From assembly GCF_001205715.1 (NCBI RefSeq), contig NZ_AQQZ01000005.1:186001-250000 (forward strand): 64,000 nucleotides of DNA, given 5' to 3'. The DNA comes from Pseudaestuariivita atlantica (GTDB taxonomy: Bacteria > Pseudomonadota > Alphaproteobacteria > Rhodobacterales > Rhodobacteraceae). Within the stretch, counting starts at the first letter, position 1. Every line of letters begins with the position of its first letter. A program made the translations under genes and the position numbers. Below, piece after piece: positions 8,473 through 17,289 of this stretch. The notes under the pieces were generated by a model. That model had not been told where the DNA came from, did not search any database, and saw only the letters and a program-made list of their open reading frames with translations.

Positions 8473-9483
8473 GTGCGTCCGTGGCAGTCATATAAGCTGA
8501 GGCTTCGACGGCATCGCCTGCGCATCCGCGCCGTTCGCAAACGGCGCGAGCTGACTTCTGTTGCCGATCGCACCGGCCAGATTGCCCCGCAGGACGTGCT
8601 GGTCCTGTCGACCCTGCGGAACGAGCGCCGCCGCCTGCCGCATTTCCTGAAATACTATCGCGACATGGGGGTGAAGCACTTCCTGATCGTCGACAATGGC
8701 AGCATCGACGGATCGGGCGATTACCTGCGCGACCAGCCGGACGTGTCGCTGTGGCACACCAATCGCAGCTACAAACGCTCGCGTTTCGGGGTGGACTGGC
8801 TGAACGGCATCGCGATGAAACACGGTCACGGGCATTGGTGCCTGACCGTCGATCCCGACGAATACTTCCAGTTTCCCTTCTGCGACACACGGCCCATCCA
8901 GGCGCTGACGGACTGGCTGGATGCCTCGTCGATCAAGTCGTTCTCGGCCATGCTGCTGGACATGTATCCCAAGGGCCGGATCGACGCGCAGCCGTTCGAA
9001 GAGGGGATGAACCCGCTCGACATCGCGAACTGGTTCGACGCGGGCAATTATACGATCAAGCGCAACAAGCGGTTCGGCAACCTGTGGATACAGGGCGGCG
9101 CGCGGGCGCGCGTGTTCTTCCCCGAGCAGCCAGAGAAATCACCGGCGCTGAACAAGGTTCCGCTGGTGAAGTGGGATCGGCGCTATGCCTATGCCTCGTC
9201 CACCCACATGCTGCTGCCGCGCGGGTTGAACCTCGTCTACGACGAATGGGGGGGCGAAAAGGCCTCGGGCATCCTGCTGCACACCAAGTTCCTCGACACG
9301 TTCCACGAAAAGGCGACCGAAGAGCTTGAGCGGAAAGAGCATTACTCGGCCTCTATCGAATACCGCGCCTATGCCGACCAGATGCGCGACAACCCGGACA
9401 TGTGGTGCAAGTGGTCCGAGAAATACATCAACTGGCGCCAGCTTGAGATATTGGGCCTGATGTCCAAGGGGAACTGGGCATGA
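8473..9483 (+). CDS. Family 2-like glycosyltransferase (Glyco_tranf_2_4 type)
   Basis: A 336-residue protein with a short basic N-terminus (residues 1-30, many Arg/Lys). A GT-A core follows: VLVLSTLRNERRRLPHFLKYYRDMGVKHFLIVDNGSIDGS (read as consecutive motifs, residues about 43-82). LTVDPDEYFQF (about 121-131) supplies the DxD-like metal site. The start is GTG at 8473, with GAGGAG five bases upstream. The last four bases overlap the next gene (ATGA), so translation is coupled. Similar proteins are common beside Branch-type transferases in Rhodobacterales. The acceptor is unknown. Confidence 0.88.
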   Translation: MRPWQSYKLRLRRHRLRIRAVRKRRELTSVADRTGQIAPQDVLVLSTLRNERRRLPHFLKYYRDMGVKHFLIVDNGSIDGSGDYLRDQPDVSLWHTNRSYKRSRFGVDWLNGIAMKHGHGHWCLTVDPDEYFQFPFCDTRPIQALTDWLDASSIKSFSAMLLDMYPKGRIDAQPFEEGMNPLDIANWFDAGNYTIKRNKRFGNLWIQGGARARVFFPEQPEKSPALNKVPLVKWDRRYAYASSTHMLLPRGLNLVYDEWGGEKASGILLHTKFLDTFHEKATEELERKEHYSASIEYRAYADQMRDNPDMWCKWSEKYINWRQLEILGLMSKGNWA

Positions 9484-11183
9484 CGATGAACGTGGGCATC
9501 GTCATGCTGGTGCATACCGCGCTCGACCGGGCAGAGCAGATCGCACGCCACTGGGCCGCCGCCGGGTGCCCGGTGGTGATCCATGTCGACAAGAACGTGC
9601 CCCGCCCCACCCATGACGCGTTCCGCGCGGCGCTCGACAACGAGGACCTGATCCGCTTCAGCCGCCGGCACGCCTGCGAATGGGGCGGATGGGGGATCGT
9701 CGCGGGGACGCAGGACGCCGCGACGCTGCTTTTGAACGAATATGCCGACGTAAGGCATGTCTACCTGTCCTCTGGCTCTTGCCTGCCGCTGCGCCCGGTC
9801 AAGGAACTGGCGGATTATCTTGCCGACCGTCCGCATACCGATTTCATCGAAAGCGCCACGACGGCGGACGTGCCGTGGACGGTTGGCGGGCTGGATGCCG
9901 AACGCTTTACCCTGCGCTTCCCGTTCTCGTGGAAACGGCAGCGGTTCCTGTTCGACCGGTTCGTCGAGTTGCAGCGGCTTGTGCGGTTCAAGCGGCGTAT
10001 CCCCAACGGGATCGTGCCCCATATGGGATCGCAATGGTGGTGCCTGACGCGCCAGACGCTGAGCGCGATCCTCGAAGACGACGACCGCGCCACGTATGAC
10101 AGGTACTTCCGCCGCGTCTGGATTCCTGACGAAAGCTATTTCCAGACGCTGGCGCGCCAGTACGGCGTGAACATCGAAAGCCGGTCGCTGACGCTGTCCA
10201 AGTTCGATTTCCAGGGCAAGCCGCATATCTTCTACGACGACCACCTGCAGCTTCTGCGCCGGTCGGATTGCTTTGTCGCGCGCAAGATCTGGCCGCAGGC
10301 GGATCGGCTGTACGACACCTTCCTTGGCGACGCGCCGACCCCCGCGCAGCAGGCGGAACCCAATCCCGGCAAGATCGACCGCATCTTTGCCCGCGCGGTG
10401 GAACGGCGGACGCGCGGGCGGCCGGGCCTTTACATGCAGTCGCGCTTTCCGAACCTCGGATGGGAAAACGGCCAGACCGCCGACAAGTATTCCGTCTTCC
10501 AGGGCTTTGCCGACCTCTTCAGCGATTTCGAATCGTGGCTTGCGCGCACCACGGGCGCGGGCGTGCACGGCCACCTCTTCGCACCTGACAGGGCGCATTT
10601 CGCCGGCGGCCAGACGGTCATCCAGGGTGCGCTGAGCGACAGCGCCGGGTTGCGGGACATGAACCCGAAAGGCTTTCTGACGAACCTGACGTGGAACCTG
10701 AGGGGTGAGCGCCAGTGTTTCCAGTTCGGCCCGGCCGACAACCAGAAGATCGTGCCGCATCTCGGCACCGACCCGAATGCGCAGGTCTCGATCATCTCGG
10801 GCGCGTGGGCGGTGCCGCTGTTCCAATCCAACCGCAATTTCGGTGACATCCGGACGCTGGCGGCCAAGTACCAGCAGATCGAGGCGACGATGCTGACCGA
10901 CCTGCGCAAGCCGCACGTCAAGGCGCGGGTGCGGGTGTGGACCATGGCGGAGTTTCTCGAAGCGCCGATGGAGCCGTTGCAGACCATCATCGACGAGATC
11001 GGCCAGACCACGGGGCGCCGCCTGACCGAGGCGCCGGTGATGAAGGACCTCGCCGGGTTCGGGCAGTTCCTGCAGAACCTCAAGAACCAGGGCATGCATC
11101 CCTACCTGATGGGCGATTTCCCGATCGATCCCGCGCCAAAGACGCAGCGGCCCAAAACCCGCAAACCCTATCTGGTGCAATAA
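9480..11183 (+). CDS. Branch-type beta-1,6-N-acetylglucosaminyltransferase with long C-terminal extension
   Basis: A 567-residue protein. Residues 1 to about 250 resemble the core-2/I-branching (GT14) family: VGIVMLVHTALDRAEQIARHW at the start (read in two motifs), HVDKNVP, ACEWGGWGIV, HVYLSSGSCLPLRP, and WWCLTRQTL with WIPDESYFQTL. The C-terminal half (about 270-567) is not a known glycosyltransferase fold to me; it matches what is annotated in related genomes as DUF5928, from memory. The ATGA overlap with the upstream gene and a 3-base gap to the sulfotransferase suggest the three products act together on one glycan. Acceptor and linkage are not determined by the sequence. Confidence 0.83.
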   Translation: MTMNVGIVMLVHTALDRAEQIARHWAAAGCPVVIHVDKNVPRPTHDAFRAALDNEDLIRFSRRHACEWGGWGIVAGTQDAATLLLNEYADVRHVYLSSGSCLPLRPVKELADYLADRPHTDFIESATTADVPWTVGGLDAERFTLRFPFSWKRQRFLFDRFVELQRLVRFKRRIPNGIVPHMGSQWWCLTRQTLSAILEDDDRATYDRYFRRVWIPDESYFQTLARQYGVNIESRSLTLSKFDFQGKPHIFYDDHLQLLRRSDCFVARKIWPQADRLYDTFLGDAPTPAQQAEPNPGKIDRIFARAVERRTRGRPGLYMQSRFPNLGWENGQTADKYSVFQGFADLFSDFESWLARTTGAGVHGHLFAPDRAHFAGGQTVIQGALSDSAGLRDMNPKGFLTNLTWNLRGERQCFQFGPADNQKIVPHLGTDPNAQVSIISGAWAVPLFQSNRNFGDIRTLAAKYQQIEATMLTDLRKPHVKARVRVWTMAEFLEAPMEPLQTIIDEIGQTTGRRLTEAPVMKDLAGFGQFLQNLKNQGMHPYLMGDFPIDPAPKTQRPKTRKPYLVQ

Positions 11184-11186
11184 CCG

Positions 11187-12614
11187 ATGGGGCGCTTCAC
11201 CTCTTTCGTCGTGTTCGCCGAAATGCGCACCGGGTCCAACTTCCTCGAAACCAACATCAACGCGATTCCGGGGCTGCAATGCCATGGGGAGGCGTTCAAT
11301 CCCCATTTCATCGGCTACCCGGACCGCGAGGAGATCCTTGGCATCCGGCAGGCGGATCGCGAAGCAGATCCGCACGCGCTTTTGACCGCGATCCGCGAGC
11401 GCAGCGACGGGCTGGGGGGTTTTCGCTATTTCAACGACCACGACCCGCGCGTGTTGGAACCGGTTCTGGCCGACACGGCCTGCGCCAAGGTGGTGCTGAC
11501 GCGCAATCCGCTGGATAGCTATGTCAGCTGGAAGATCGCGCAGGAAACCGGCCAGTGGAAGCTGACCCATCACCGCGGGCGCAAGACGGCCAAGGCCCGG
11601 TTCGAACCGGACGAGTTCAGCGCCCATGTCGCGCGGTTGCAGGCCTTCCAGGTCCTGCTGATGAACCGGTTGCAGACCAGTGGCCAGACGGCGTTCTATA
11701 TCGATTACGAGGACCTGCAGCGCGTCGACGTGATGAACGGGCTGGCGGCTTATCTGGGCGTCGACGGGCGGATGGAGGCGCTTGATCCCACGCTCAAACG
11801 CCAGAACCCCGGCGCCCTGCGTGACAAGATCGAGAACATGGAAGAGGCAGAGGCGGCGATGGCCGAACTTGACCGCTTCCATTTGTCCCGCACCCCGAAT
11901 TTCGAACCCCGCCGGGGGCCCGCCGTGCCAAGCTATGTCGCGGCGGCCGAGGCGCCCCTGCTTTACCTGCCGATCCGCGGTGGTCCGGTCGAGGAGGTGA
12001 GCGCATGGCTGGCCGCGCTCGACGGGTTGGAGGCAAGCGAGCTTCCCGCCTCGATGAACCAGAAGGCCCTGCGCCAGTGGAAACGCAAGCGGCCCGGCCA
12101 TCGCAGCTTTACCGTCCTGAGGCATCCGCTGGCCCGCGCGCACCACGTCTTCACGTCGCGCATCCTCGCCACCGGAGAGGGATCGATGCCGCAGATCCGC
12201 GCGACCCTGCGCCGCGTGCACGACCTGCCGATCCCTTCCGAAGCGCCGGGGCCTGACTGGACGAAAGAGGCGCATTACACCGCCTTCTCGGCGTTCCTCG
12301 ACTGGGTGAAACTGAGCCTGGCGGGAAGCGGCGGCACGCGGATGGTCGCCGCGTGGGAAAGCCAGTCGACCGCCTTGCAGGGGTTCGGCGACTTCGTCCT
12401 GCCCGACGCGGTTCTGCGCGAAGAGGAACTGGCCCAGACCCTGCCCGCGTTGGCGCTGGCCGCCGGATGCAAGCGCACGGCTAACATCCCCGCAGCGCCG
12501 GCCGACACGCCCTTCGCGCTGGCCGACATCTATGACGCGGCGCTGGAGGAGAAGGCGCAGGACGCCTATGCCCGTGATTACATGATGTTCGGGTTCGGTC
12601 CCTGGCGCGGCTGA
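11187..12614 (+). CDS. PAPS-dependent sulfotransferase (Stf0/NodH-like) with second sulfotransferase-like half
   Basis: A 475-residue protein. The N-terminal half (1 to about 240) has the 5'-phosphosulfate loop EMRTGSNFLETNIN (residues 12-25) and the 3'-phosphate-binding segment VVLTRNPLDSYVSWKIA (about 101-117). Both are hallmarks of Stf0/NodH carbohydrate sulfotransferases. The second half (about 250-475) contains FTVLRHPLARAHHVF (about 310-324), resembling another 3'-phosphate-binding segment, but I see no matching 5' loop, so it may be a non-catalytic duplicate. The enzyme would move sulfate from PAPS to a sugar hydroxyl. It is the last gene of the run and ends 6 bases from the converging ptsN. 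Confidence 0.85.
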   Translation: MGRFTSFVVFAEMRTGSNFLETNINAIPGLQCHGEAFNPHFIGYPDREEILGIRQADREADPHALLTAIRERSDGLGGFRYFNDHDPRVLEPVLADTACAKVVLTRNPLDSYVSWKIAQETGQWKLTHHRGRKTAKARFEPDEFSAHVARLQAFQVLLMNRLQTSGQTAFYIDYEDLQRVDVMNGLAAYLGVDGRMEALDPTLKRQNPGALRDKIENMEEAEAAMAELDRFHLSRTPNFEPRRGPAVPSYVAAAEAPLLYLPIRGGPVEEVSAWLAALDGLEASELPASMNQKALRQWKRKRPGHRSFTVLRHPLARAHHVFTSRILATGEGSMPQIRATLRRVHDLPIPSEAPGPDWTKEAHYTAFSAFLDWVKLSLAGSGGTRMVAAWESQSTALQGFGDFVLPDAVLREEELAQTLPALALAAGCKRTANIPAAPADTPFALADIYDAALEEKAQDAYARDYMMFGFGPWRG

Positions 12615-12620
12615 CGCGCG

Positions 12621-13085
12621 TCAGGCGGCCTGGGTTGTCTGCGCCTCGGTCAGGATCGCGTGCAGCTTGGCCGCATCGGGATTGGCGCGCAGCTTGCTGC
12701 AGATGGACGCATCGCGCAGGGTGCGGGACACAAGCGCCAGCGCCTTCAGGTGTTCGACGCCGGCATCTTCCGGCGCGAACAGGCCGAACACCAGGTCCAC
12801 GGGCTGGCGATCGACGGCATCGAAATTCACCGGCGTTTCAAGCAGGATGAACACGCCCTGCACCGCGGTCAGACCGGCGAGGCGGGCGTGGGGCAATGCC
12901 ACGCCCTTGCCCACACCGGTCGGACCCAGTGCTTCCCGCTCCAGCAATGCATCAACAGCCACCGAGGCTTTGATTTCACCGCTTGCTTCGGCCAGATCGG
13001 CCACATCGTGCATCAGGCGTTTCTTGCTGGACACCGCTGACAGGACCTTGACGGCTTCGGGCTTGAGCAAATCCGAAAATTCCAT
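12621..13085 (-). CDS. ptsN: PTS IIA-like nitrogen-regulatory protein PtsN
   Basis: A 154-residue cytoplasmic EIIA(Ntr) of the nitrogen-related phosphotransfer system. The phosphorylated His66 lies in GVALPHARL, followed by the usual LLETPVNFDAVDRQPVDLVFGLFAP core. It takes phosphate from NPr/PtsP and regulates potassium, nitrogen or envelope functions. It lies 51 bases downstream of hpf in the same direction, the standard hpf-ptsN arrangement. rpoN, which often precedes hpf, is absent here. Confidence 0.95.
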   Translation of the reverse strand: MEFSDLLKPEAVKVLSAVSSKKRLMHDVADLAEASGEIKASVAVDALLEREALGPTGVGKGVALPHARLAGLTAVQGVFILLETPVNFDAVDRQPVDLVFGLFAPEDAGVEHLKALALVSRTLRDASICSKLRANPDAAKLHAILTEAQTTQAA

Positions 13086-13136
13086 GCCTGATCACATCCT
13101 TCTTGCGGGAGGCCGGATGAAGCGGCGCTTGCGCGC

Positions 13137-13700
13137 CTACGGCTCGATCCACCCGATATTACCATCATCACGCCGGTAAACGACGTTCACGCTGTCTTTC
13201 TTTTCATTGCGAAACACCAGCACTGGCGCCCCGGCAAGCTCCATCTGCATCACGGCCTCGCCAACCGTCAGGGACGGGACACGAGTTTGCGTTTCTGCCA
13301 CGATCACAGGCTGAAGCGTATCCGGTTCCGATTCCCCGGCGTCTTCTTCACCGGCGAGGATATAAGAGGGAGCTTCCGAGATTGCAACGGGCTCGGGCCG
13401 TTCGCGGTGGTGGTCCTTCAGCCGCCTTTTGTACCGGCGCAACTGCTTTTCCATCTTCTCGGCGCACCCGTCGAACGCGGCATAGATCTCGTTCGCGTGC
13501 GCCCGCGCCTGCGCGGTCAGGCCGGTCGACAGGTGAACCGTCGCTTCGCAGACGAATTCGTGCGCATTCTTCGAGAAAATCACCTGCGCATCCGTGGGGC
13601 GCTCGGCGTATTTCTGGACGACGCTACCCAGTTCATCGCGCACGTGGTCCTGCAGGGCTGCGCCGATGTCGATTTGCTTGCCGGTGATCTGATAACGCAT
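13137..13700 (-). CDS. hpf: Ribosome hibernation promoting factor, long form
   Basis: A 187-residue ribosome-associated protein of the long HPF type, which pairs 70S ribosomes into inactive 100S dimers in stationary phase. The S30AE domain covers residues 1 to about 100 (MRYQITGKQIDIG, AEKMEKQLRRYKRRLKDHH). A linker follows, then the C-terminal dimerisation domain (about 128-187) ending VVYRRDDGNIGWIEP. The length separates it from short HPF/YfiA. Upstream is a 245-base spacer separating it from lptB, so it may have its own promoter. Confidence 0.95.
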   Translation of the reverse strand: MRYQITGKQIDIGAALQDHVRDELGSVVQKYAERPTDAQVIFSKNAHEFVCEATVHLSTGLTAQARAHANEIYAAFDGCAEKMEKQLRRYKRRLKDHHRERPEPVAISEAPSYILAGEEDAGESEPDTLQPVIVAETQTRVPSLTVGEAVMQMELAGAPVLVFRNEKKDSVNVVYRRDDGNIGWIEP

Positions 13701-13945
13701 GCGCGTCTCCTTGTCTTGAGAGGCAATTCACCCGTGAACCGGCCTGATTGGACCGGTCAGTTGCGAATGAAGCCGAGGAAGTGGCGGCCCGATATGCACC
13801 CGCGCGACCCGGTGAAGGTCAAACATGTACGCGGAGGCTGTGGAACGGTCGCCATGCTCGTATTTGAGCGCGCGAATTGGCCATCTGTCAATCTCGACCG
13901 TGGGAAATTTATCGAAAATTGACGGCGTCATCGCGCCCGACCGCG
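13701..13945. other. 245-bp spacer between hpf and lptB
   Basis: No convincing gene. A 67-codon leftward reading (13728-13931) has no family resemblance or ribosome site. In many proteobacteria rpoN lies at this place. Short inverted repeats (ACCGG/CCGGT around 13739-13758) could form a weak hairpin upstream of hpf. Confidence 0.5.
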
Positions 13946-14698
13946 TCAGATGCGGAAGCTGTCGCCAAGGTAGACGCGGCGCACGTTCTCGTTCTGCACC
14001 ACGTCGTCGGGCGTGCCGGTCATCAGCACCGTGCCATCATGCAGGATGTAGGCACGGTCCACGATTTCGAGCGTTTCGCGCACGTTGTGGTCGGTAATCA
14101 GCACCCCGATCCCGCGCTTTTTCAGGTCCGCGACAAGGGCCCGTATGTCCCCGACGCTGATCGGGTCGACCCCGGCGAACGGTTCGTCCAGAAGCAGGTA
14201 TTTCGGGTCCGCCGCAAGGCAGCGCGCGATTTCGACTCGGCGACGCTCACCACCCGACAGCGCCAGCGCGGGCGCGCGACGCAAGTGCTCGATCGCGAAT
14301 TCCGACAGCAGCGCCTCGAGCCGTTCGCGCCGCTTGCGGCGGTCCTTTACCGCGATGTCGAGGATGGCCGAGATGTTCTCTTCCACGGTCATGCCGCGAA
14401 AGATCGACATCTCCTGCGGCAGGTACCCGATGCCCAGCTTGGCTCGGCGGTACATGGGCAGCGTGGTCACGTCGCGCCCGTCGATGGTGACGCGGCCAGC
14501 TTCGGGGAAGACCAGCCCGGCGATGGCATAGAATGTCGTCGTCTTGCCCGATCCGTTCGGACCCAGCAGCGCCACGACCTCGCCCCGGTCAAGCTCCATC
14601 GTGACATCGCGGATCACGACGCGCTTGCGATAGCTTTTGCGCAGCCCCTGCACGCGCAGGCCCGAAGACCCTTCTGTCACCGTGAGATGCGCCATCAC
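13946..14698 (-). CDS. lptB: LPS export ABC transporter ATP-binding protein LptB
   Basis: A 250-residue ATPase powering lipopolysaccharide transport with LptF/LptG. Walker A is GPNGSGKTT (about residues 44-52), the signature is LSGGERRR, Walker B is [13 protein letters not shown], and the H-loop is ITDHNVRET, all in LptB-typical form. Its start overlaps the lptA stop by 4 bases (ATGA). lptF and lptG are not in the window, as is usual because they form a separate locus. Confidence 0.96.
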   Translation of the reverse strand: MMAHLTVTEGSSGLRVQGLRKSYRKRVVIRDVTMELDRGEVVALLGPNGSGKTTTFYAIAGLVFPEAGRVTIDGRDVTTLPMYRRAKLGIGYLPQEMSIFRGMTVEENISAILDIAVKDRRKRRERLEALLSEFAIEHLRRAPALALSGGERRRVEIARCLAADPKYLLLDEPFAGVDPISVGDIRALVADLKKRGIGVLITDHNVRETLEIVDRAYILHDGTVLMTGTPDDVVQNENVRRVYLGDSFRI

Positions 14699-15168
14699 TC
14701 GCCCTGCTGCAGAACCGTCTTCACGCGCCCGGTCATCTGCGCGGTGTTGTCGTCGAGGTTGACGACCATCCGGTCGGACGTGATGGCGCTTGGCCCCTGC
14801 GTCAGCAGCACGCTGCCCTGCATGACGATGGTCCGAGTATCGAGGTTGTAATCGGCGCTTTCCGCCTCGGCCGCGTCGTCGCCGTCAACCAGCGTGACGC
14901 CGCCCGTCGCTTCGAGCCGCGAGATCTGCTGGCTGTCCTGCCGGTAGACGACCAGAACGCGCGGCGCGGCAAGGCGCAGCGTCCCCTGCCCGATCACGAC
15001 GTTGCCAGTGAAGATCGCGGTGCCGTTCTTCTGGTCCACCGACAGCGAGTCGGCCGTAACTTCGACCGGGGCATTCTGGTTTTCGGCATTGGCGCCAAAG
15101 GCGATATTGGTCTGTGCCGAGGCCAGCAACGGCCACAAGACTGCACACAGGATAACTATCGCACGCAT
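14695..15168 (-). CDS. lptA: LPS transport periplasmic protein LptA
   Basis: A 157-residue periplasmic protein with an N-terminal signal peptide ([19 protein letters not shown], cleavage after about residue 19). The OstA/LptA beta-jellyroll repeats follow: [20 protein letters not shown], and [16 protein letters not shown] near the end. It forms the bridge carrying LPS between LptC and the outer-membrane LptD. It sits between lptC (15-base gap) and lptB (4-base overlap), confirming the assignment. Length is normal for alphaproteobacterial LptA. Confidence 0.93.
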   Translation of the reverse strand: MRAIVILCAVLWPLLASAQTNIAFGANAENQNAPVEVTADSLSVDQKNGTAIFTGNVVIGQGTLRLAAPRVLVVYRQDSQQISRLEATGGVTLVDGDDAAEAESADYNLDTRTIVMQGSVLLTQGPSAITSDRMVVNLDDNTAQMTGRVKTVLQQGE

Positions 15169-15183
15169 TCGTCCATCCCCCGG

Positions 15184-15783
15184 TCAGGTCGCCGGTTCGT
15201 ATACCAACTTTACGCCATTTGTAAAAACCAATTGGACGGCGCCGGATGCGTCATCCGCCGTGATCTTCAGCTTCCCGGCGTCCAGCTTGCCGGCAGGTCC
15301 GGTCGCCTTGACCGGCCCCATCGATTCCGCGGCGACCGCGCGCATGGAGGATCGCAGACCTTCAGTCAGCATGACGTAGCCGTTGGAGCTTTCGATGCGT
15401 ACGTTGCCGGTCAGGTCGGCCCGGTCCTCGGGTTCGTCGATGGTGGCGGCGTCGGCGCGGAAGGTCAGGACCGTCCCATCCGACAGGTCGATCCGCGTCC
15501 ACAATCCGTCGGCGCTGACCCGGCCGGGTGCGTCGGGGTCGGGCTTGGCCGCGGTCGCGGTCATGCTGACAAGCGCACCGTCATCGGTGGCGCCGGTATA
15601 ATAGGGCGCGGTGATCTGCTGCTTGGATGCGCGGTTGGCCAGGTCGCGCTGCGCCACGGGGATGTCGCCGTATTCCACCTTGCTCGACAGCATGAACAGC
15701 GTCGACAACAGCGCCAGCGCCGCAAGCGGCAACAGCACTTTCAGCCAAGAAACGACTTGGGAGTACAGATCATCGCGGAGCAT
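15184..15783 (-). CDS. lptC: LPS export protein LptC
   Basis: A 199-residue bitopic membrane protein. It has a short cytoplasmic N-terminus (MLRDDLYSQVVSWLK), one membrane span (about residues 13-35), and a periplasmic jellyroll domain with DLTGNVRIESSNGYVMLTEG. It receives LPS from LptFG and passes it to LptA. I chose the ATG at 15783 because this N-terminus fits the family. A TTG-started reading from 15876 adds 31 residues without similarity. It follows rnd and precedes lptA by 15 bases. Confidence 0.87.
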   Translation of the reverse strand: MLRDDLYSQVVSWLKVLLPLAALALLSTLFMLSSKVEYGDIPVAQRDLANRASKQQITAPYYTGATDDGALVSMTATAAKPDPDAPGRVSADGLWTRIDLSDGTVLTFRADAATIDEPEDRADLTGNVRIESSNGYVMLTEGLRSSMRAVAAESMGPVKATGPAGKLDAGKLKITADDASGAVQLVFTNGVKLVYEPAT

Positions 15784-15902
15784 TGGACCGGGCCCGGCCT
15801 TTCCGTGAGTGGCGCCGTGTCGACCGGTTTCCGCGCTTCGGGGAAGGGCGCGGCGGTCAAACCCGGCAAGTGACAATCAACCTGCCATGCGGCGACGGAT
15901 AA

Positions 15903-16514
15903 TCAATGCGCGAAGATGTCGATGTCGGGCCAACCGGCAAGATCAAGCCGAGCCCGCGTTGGCAGATAGTCAAAACTCGCCGATGCAAGGTCCATCCGGC
16001 CTTCGCGCGCCAGCATCGCGTCCAGCTTTTCCTTCACGGCATGCAGGTACAGAACGTCGGACGCGGCATATTCCAGCTGCGCCTGCGTCAGTGCGTCAGC
16101 GCCCCAGTCGCTGGATTGCTGCTGCTTCGAGATGTCGACGCCCAGAAGCTCCTGCAAGAGGTTCTTCAGGCCATGGCGGTCGGTATAGGTGCGCACCAGC
16201 TTGGACGCGATCTTGGTGCAGTAGACCGGGGCGGTCAGAACGCCGAACGCGTTCAGCATCGCGGCGATGTCGAACCGCCCGAAATGGAACAGCTTGAGCG
16301 TGTCGGGATCCGTCAGCAGGCGTTCGAGGTTGGGCGCCGATGTCTGGCCAAGCGCGATCTGGACCACGTGTGCCGAACCGTCCCCGTCAGACAATTGCAC
16401 CACGCACAGCCGGTCGCGGTGCGGGTTAAGCCCCATCGTTTCGCAATCGATCGCAACGACCGGACCGAGACGAAGGTCATCCGGCAGATCGCCCTGATAC
16501 GCATGAATCGGCAT
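15903..16514 (-). CDS. rnd: Ribonuclease D-type 3'-5' exonuclease
   Basis: A 203-residue DEDDy exonuclease. The motifs are Exo I DCET (Asp23, Glu25), Exo II FHFGRFD (near residue 85), and Exo III YAASDVLYLH with its Tyr (near 150-160). It is half the size of E. coli RNase D because the C-terminal HRDC domains are missing. This short form is common in alphaproteobacteria, where it trims tRNA or other RNA 3' ends. It lies upstream of lptC in the same direction, and the pairing with LPS genes is seen in related genomes. Confidence 0.92.
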   Translation of the reverse strand: MPIHAYQGDLPDDLRLGPVVAIDCETMGLNPHRDRLCVVQLSDGDGSAHVVQIALGQTSAPNLERLLTDPDTLKLFHFGRFDIAAMLNAFGVLTAPVYCTKIASKLVRTYTDRHGLKNLLQELLGVDISKQQQSSDWGADALTQAQLEYAASDVLYLHAVKEKLDAMLAREGRMDLASASFDYLPTRARLDLAGWPDIDIFAH

Positions 16515-17289
16515 GTTGCCTCCCGTGCCAGTTGACGCGGCTTACCCCGACGGGGCGGACCCGGCAAGCCACCGAAACCATTGCGGCGAAACCGGGGCCG
16601 ATTCGAATCGGGATGCCCGAATTCCGGCTCATTTGGCCGCCGAAAATCTGCAAGTTGAACGAAGTATGCCCGGAACGGGATCATTGTTTCGTTTTGGGAA
16701 ACGCAGACATGGCGAAATTGGGGCAAGGCCAAATATTTTTCGGGGGAATTTGGGACGAATTTTCCATCCCTGACGCCGCGTCACAAGCCCGACGAAGCCT
16801 GGCGTTCGGCTTAGACGTGTCCGTCGGAAAGGACCTGTCGACGCGCTGACCCGGCAGCCGAACGGCCTGCGTTTCACCAGGGAAAACCAAGAAAATGCAA
16901 GCCGTTTACGTTAGGGCAGCACAAATTATGGCGAATAGATCAACATTCAAAGGGTTCTGCCGGTGATTGGGCCTGACACGGCATCAATGCGAAAGGTCGG
17001 ACATCCATGACCGAACCGCGCGATTCGCCCCTTGGAATGCCGTTCAGATCATCGATCATTAATCAAGTGTGTCACCCCCGTCACACGCATAACGTGCAAG
17101 ACTCCGCCGTGCCGCACCGCCGCAGAACACTTCCAAATTGCGGAAAAATGCCGATAACCTCGTCACACGACACGCGGCACTGGGGGGTTGGTGCTTGATT
17201 AAACGCGTGGATGGGATGTCACGCTGCTGACACGCACATGCTGGCTGATTTGGCCGTCGTTTCGGGGATTTAACCCGCAGCGGCACCGC
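16515..17289. other. 775-bp non-coding region with recurring GACACG/GTCACACG motifs
   Basis: No reading frame here has family resemblance or a ribosome site. It contains a 14-base perfect palindrome at 16598-16611 (CCGATTCGAATCGG) and an AT-richer stretch around 16890-16950. GTCACACG occurs at 17080-17087 and 17162-17169, and TGACACG at 16974-16980 and 17228-17234. The last three are in the 210 bases before the sugar transferase gene. It probably holds that gene's control region. Confidence 0.5.

Noticed and set aside
9369-12275. A 968-codon open frame on the minus strand
   Set aside because: It lies antisense to well-recognised glycosyltransferase and sulfotransferase genes. Its product is Arg/Gly/His-rich with no family resemblance, as expected from high-GC codon bias.
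13728-13931. Possible 67-residue gene between hpf and lptB
   Set aside because: No ribosome site, no recognisable motif, and unlikely amino acid composition.
16598-16611. CCGATTCGAATCGG looked like a tRNA T-arm
   Set aside because: It is a simple palindrome; no acceptor stem, anticodon arm or D-arm can be built around it.
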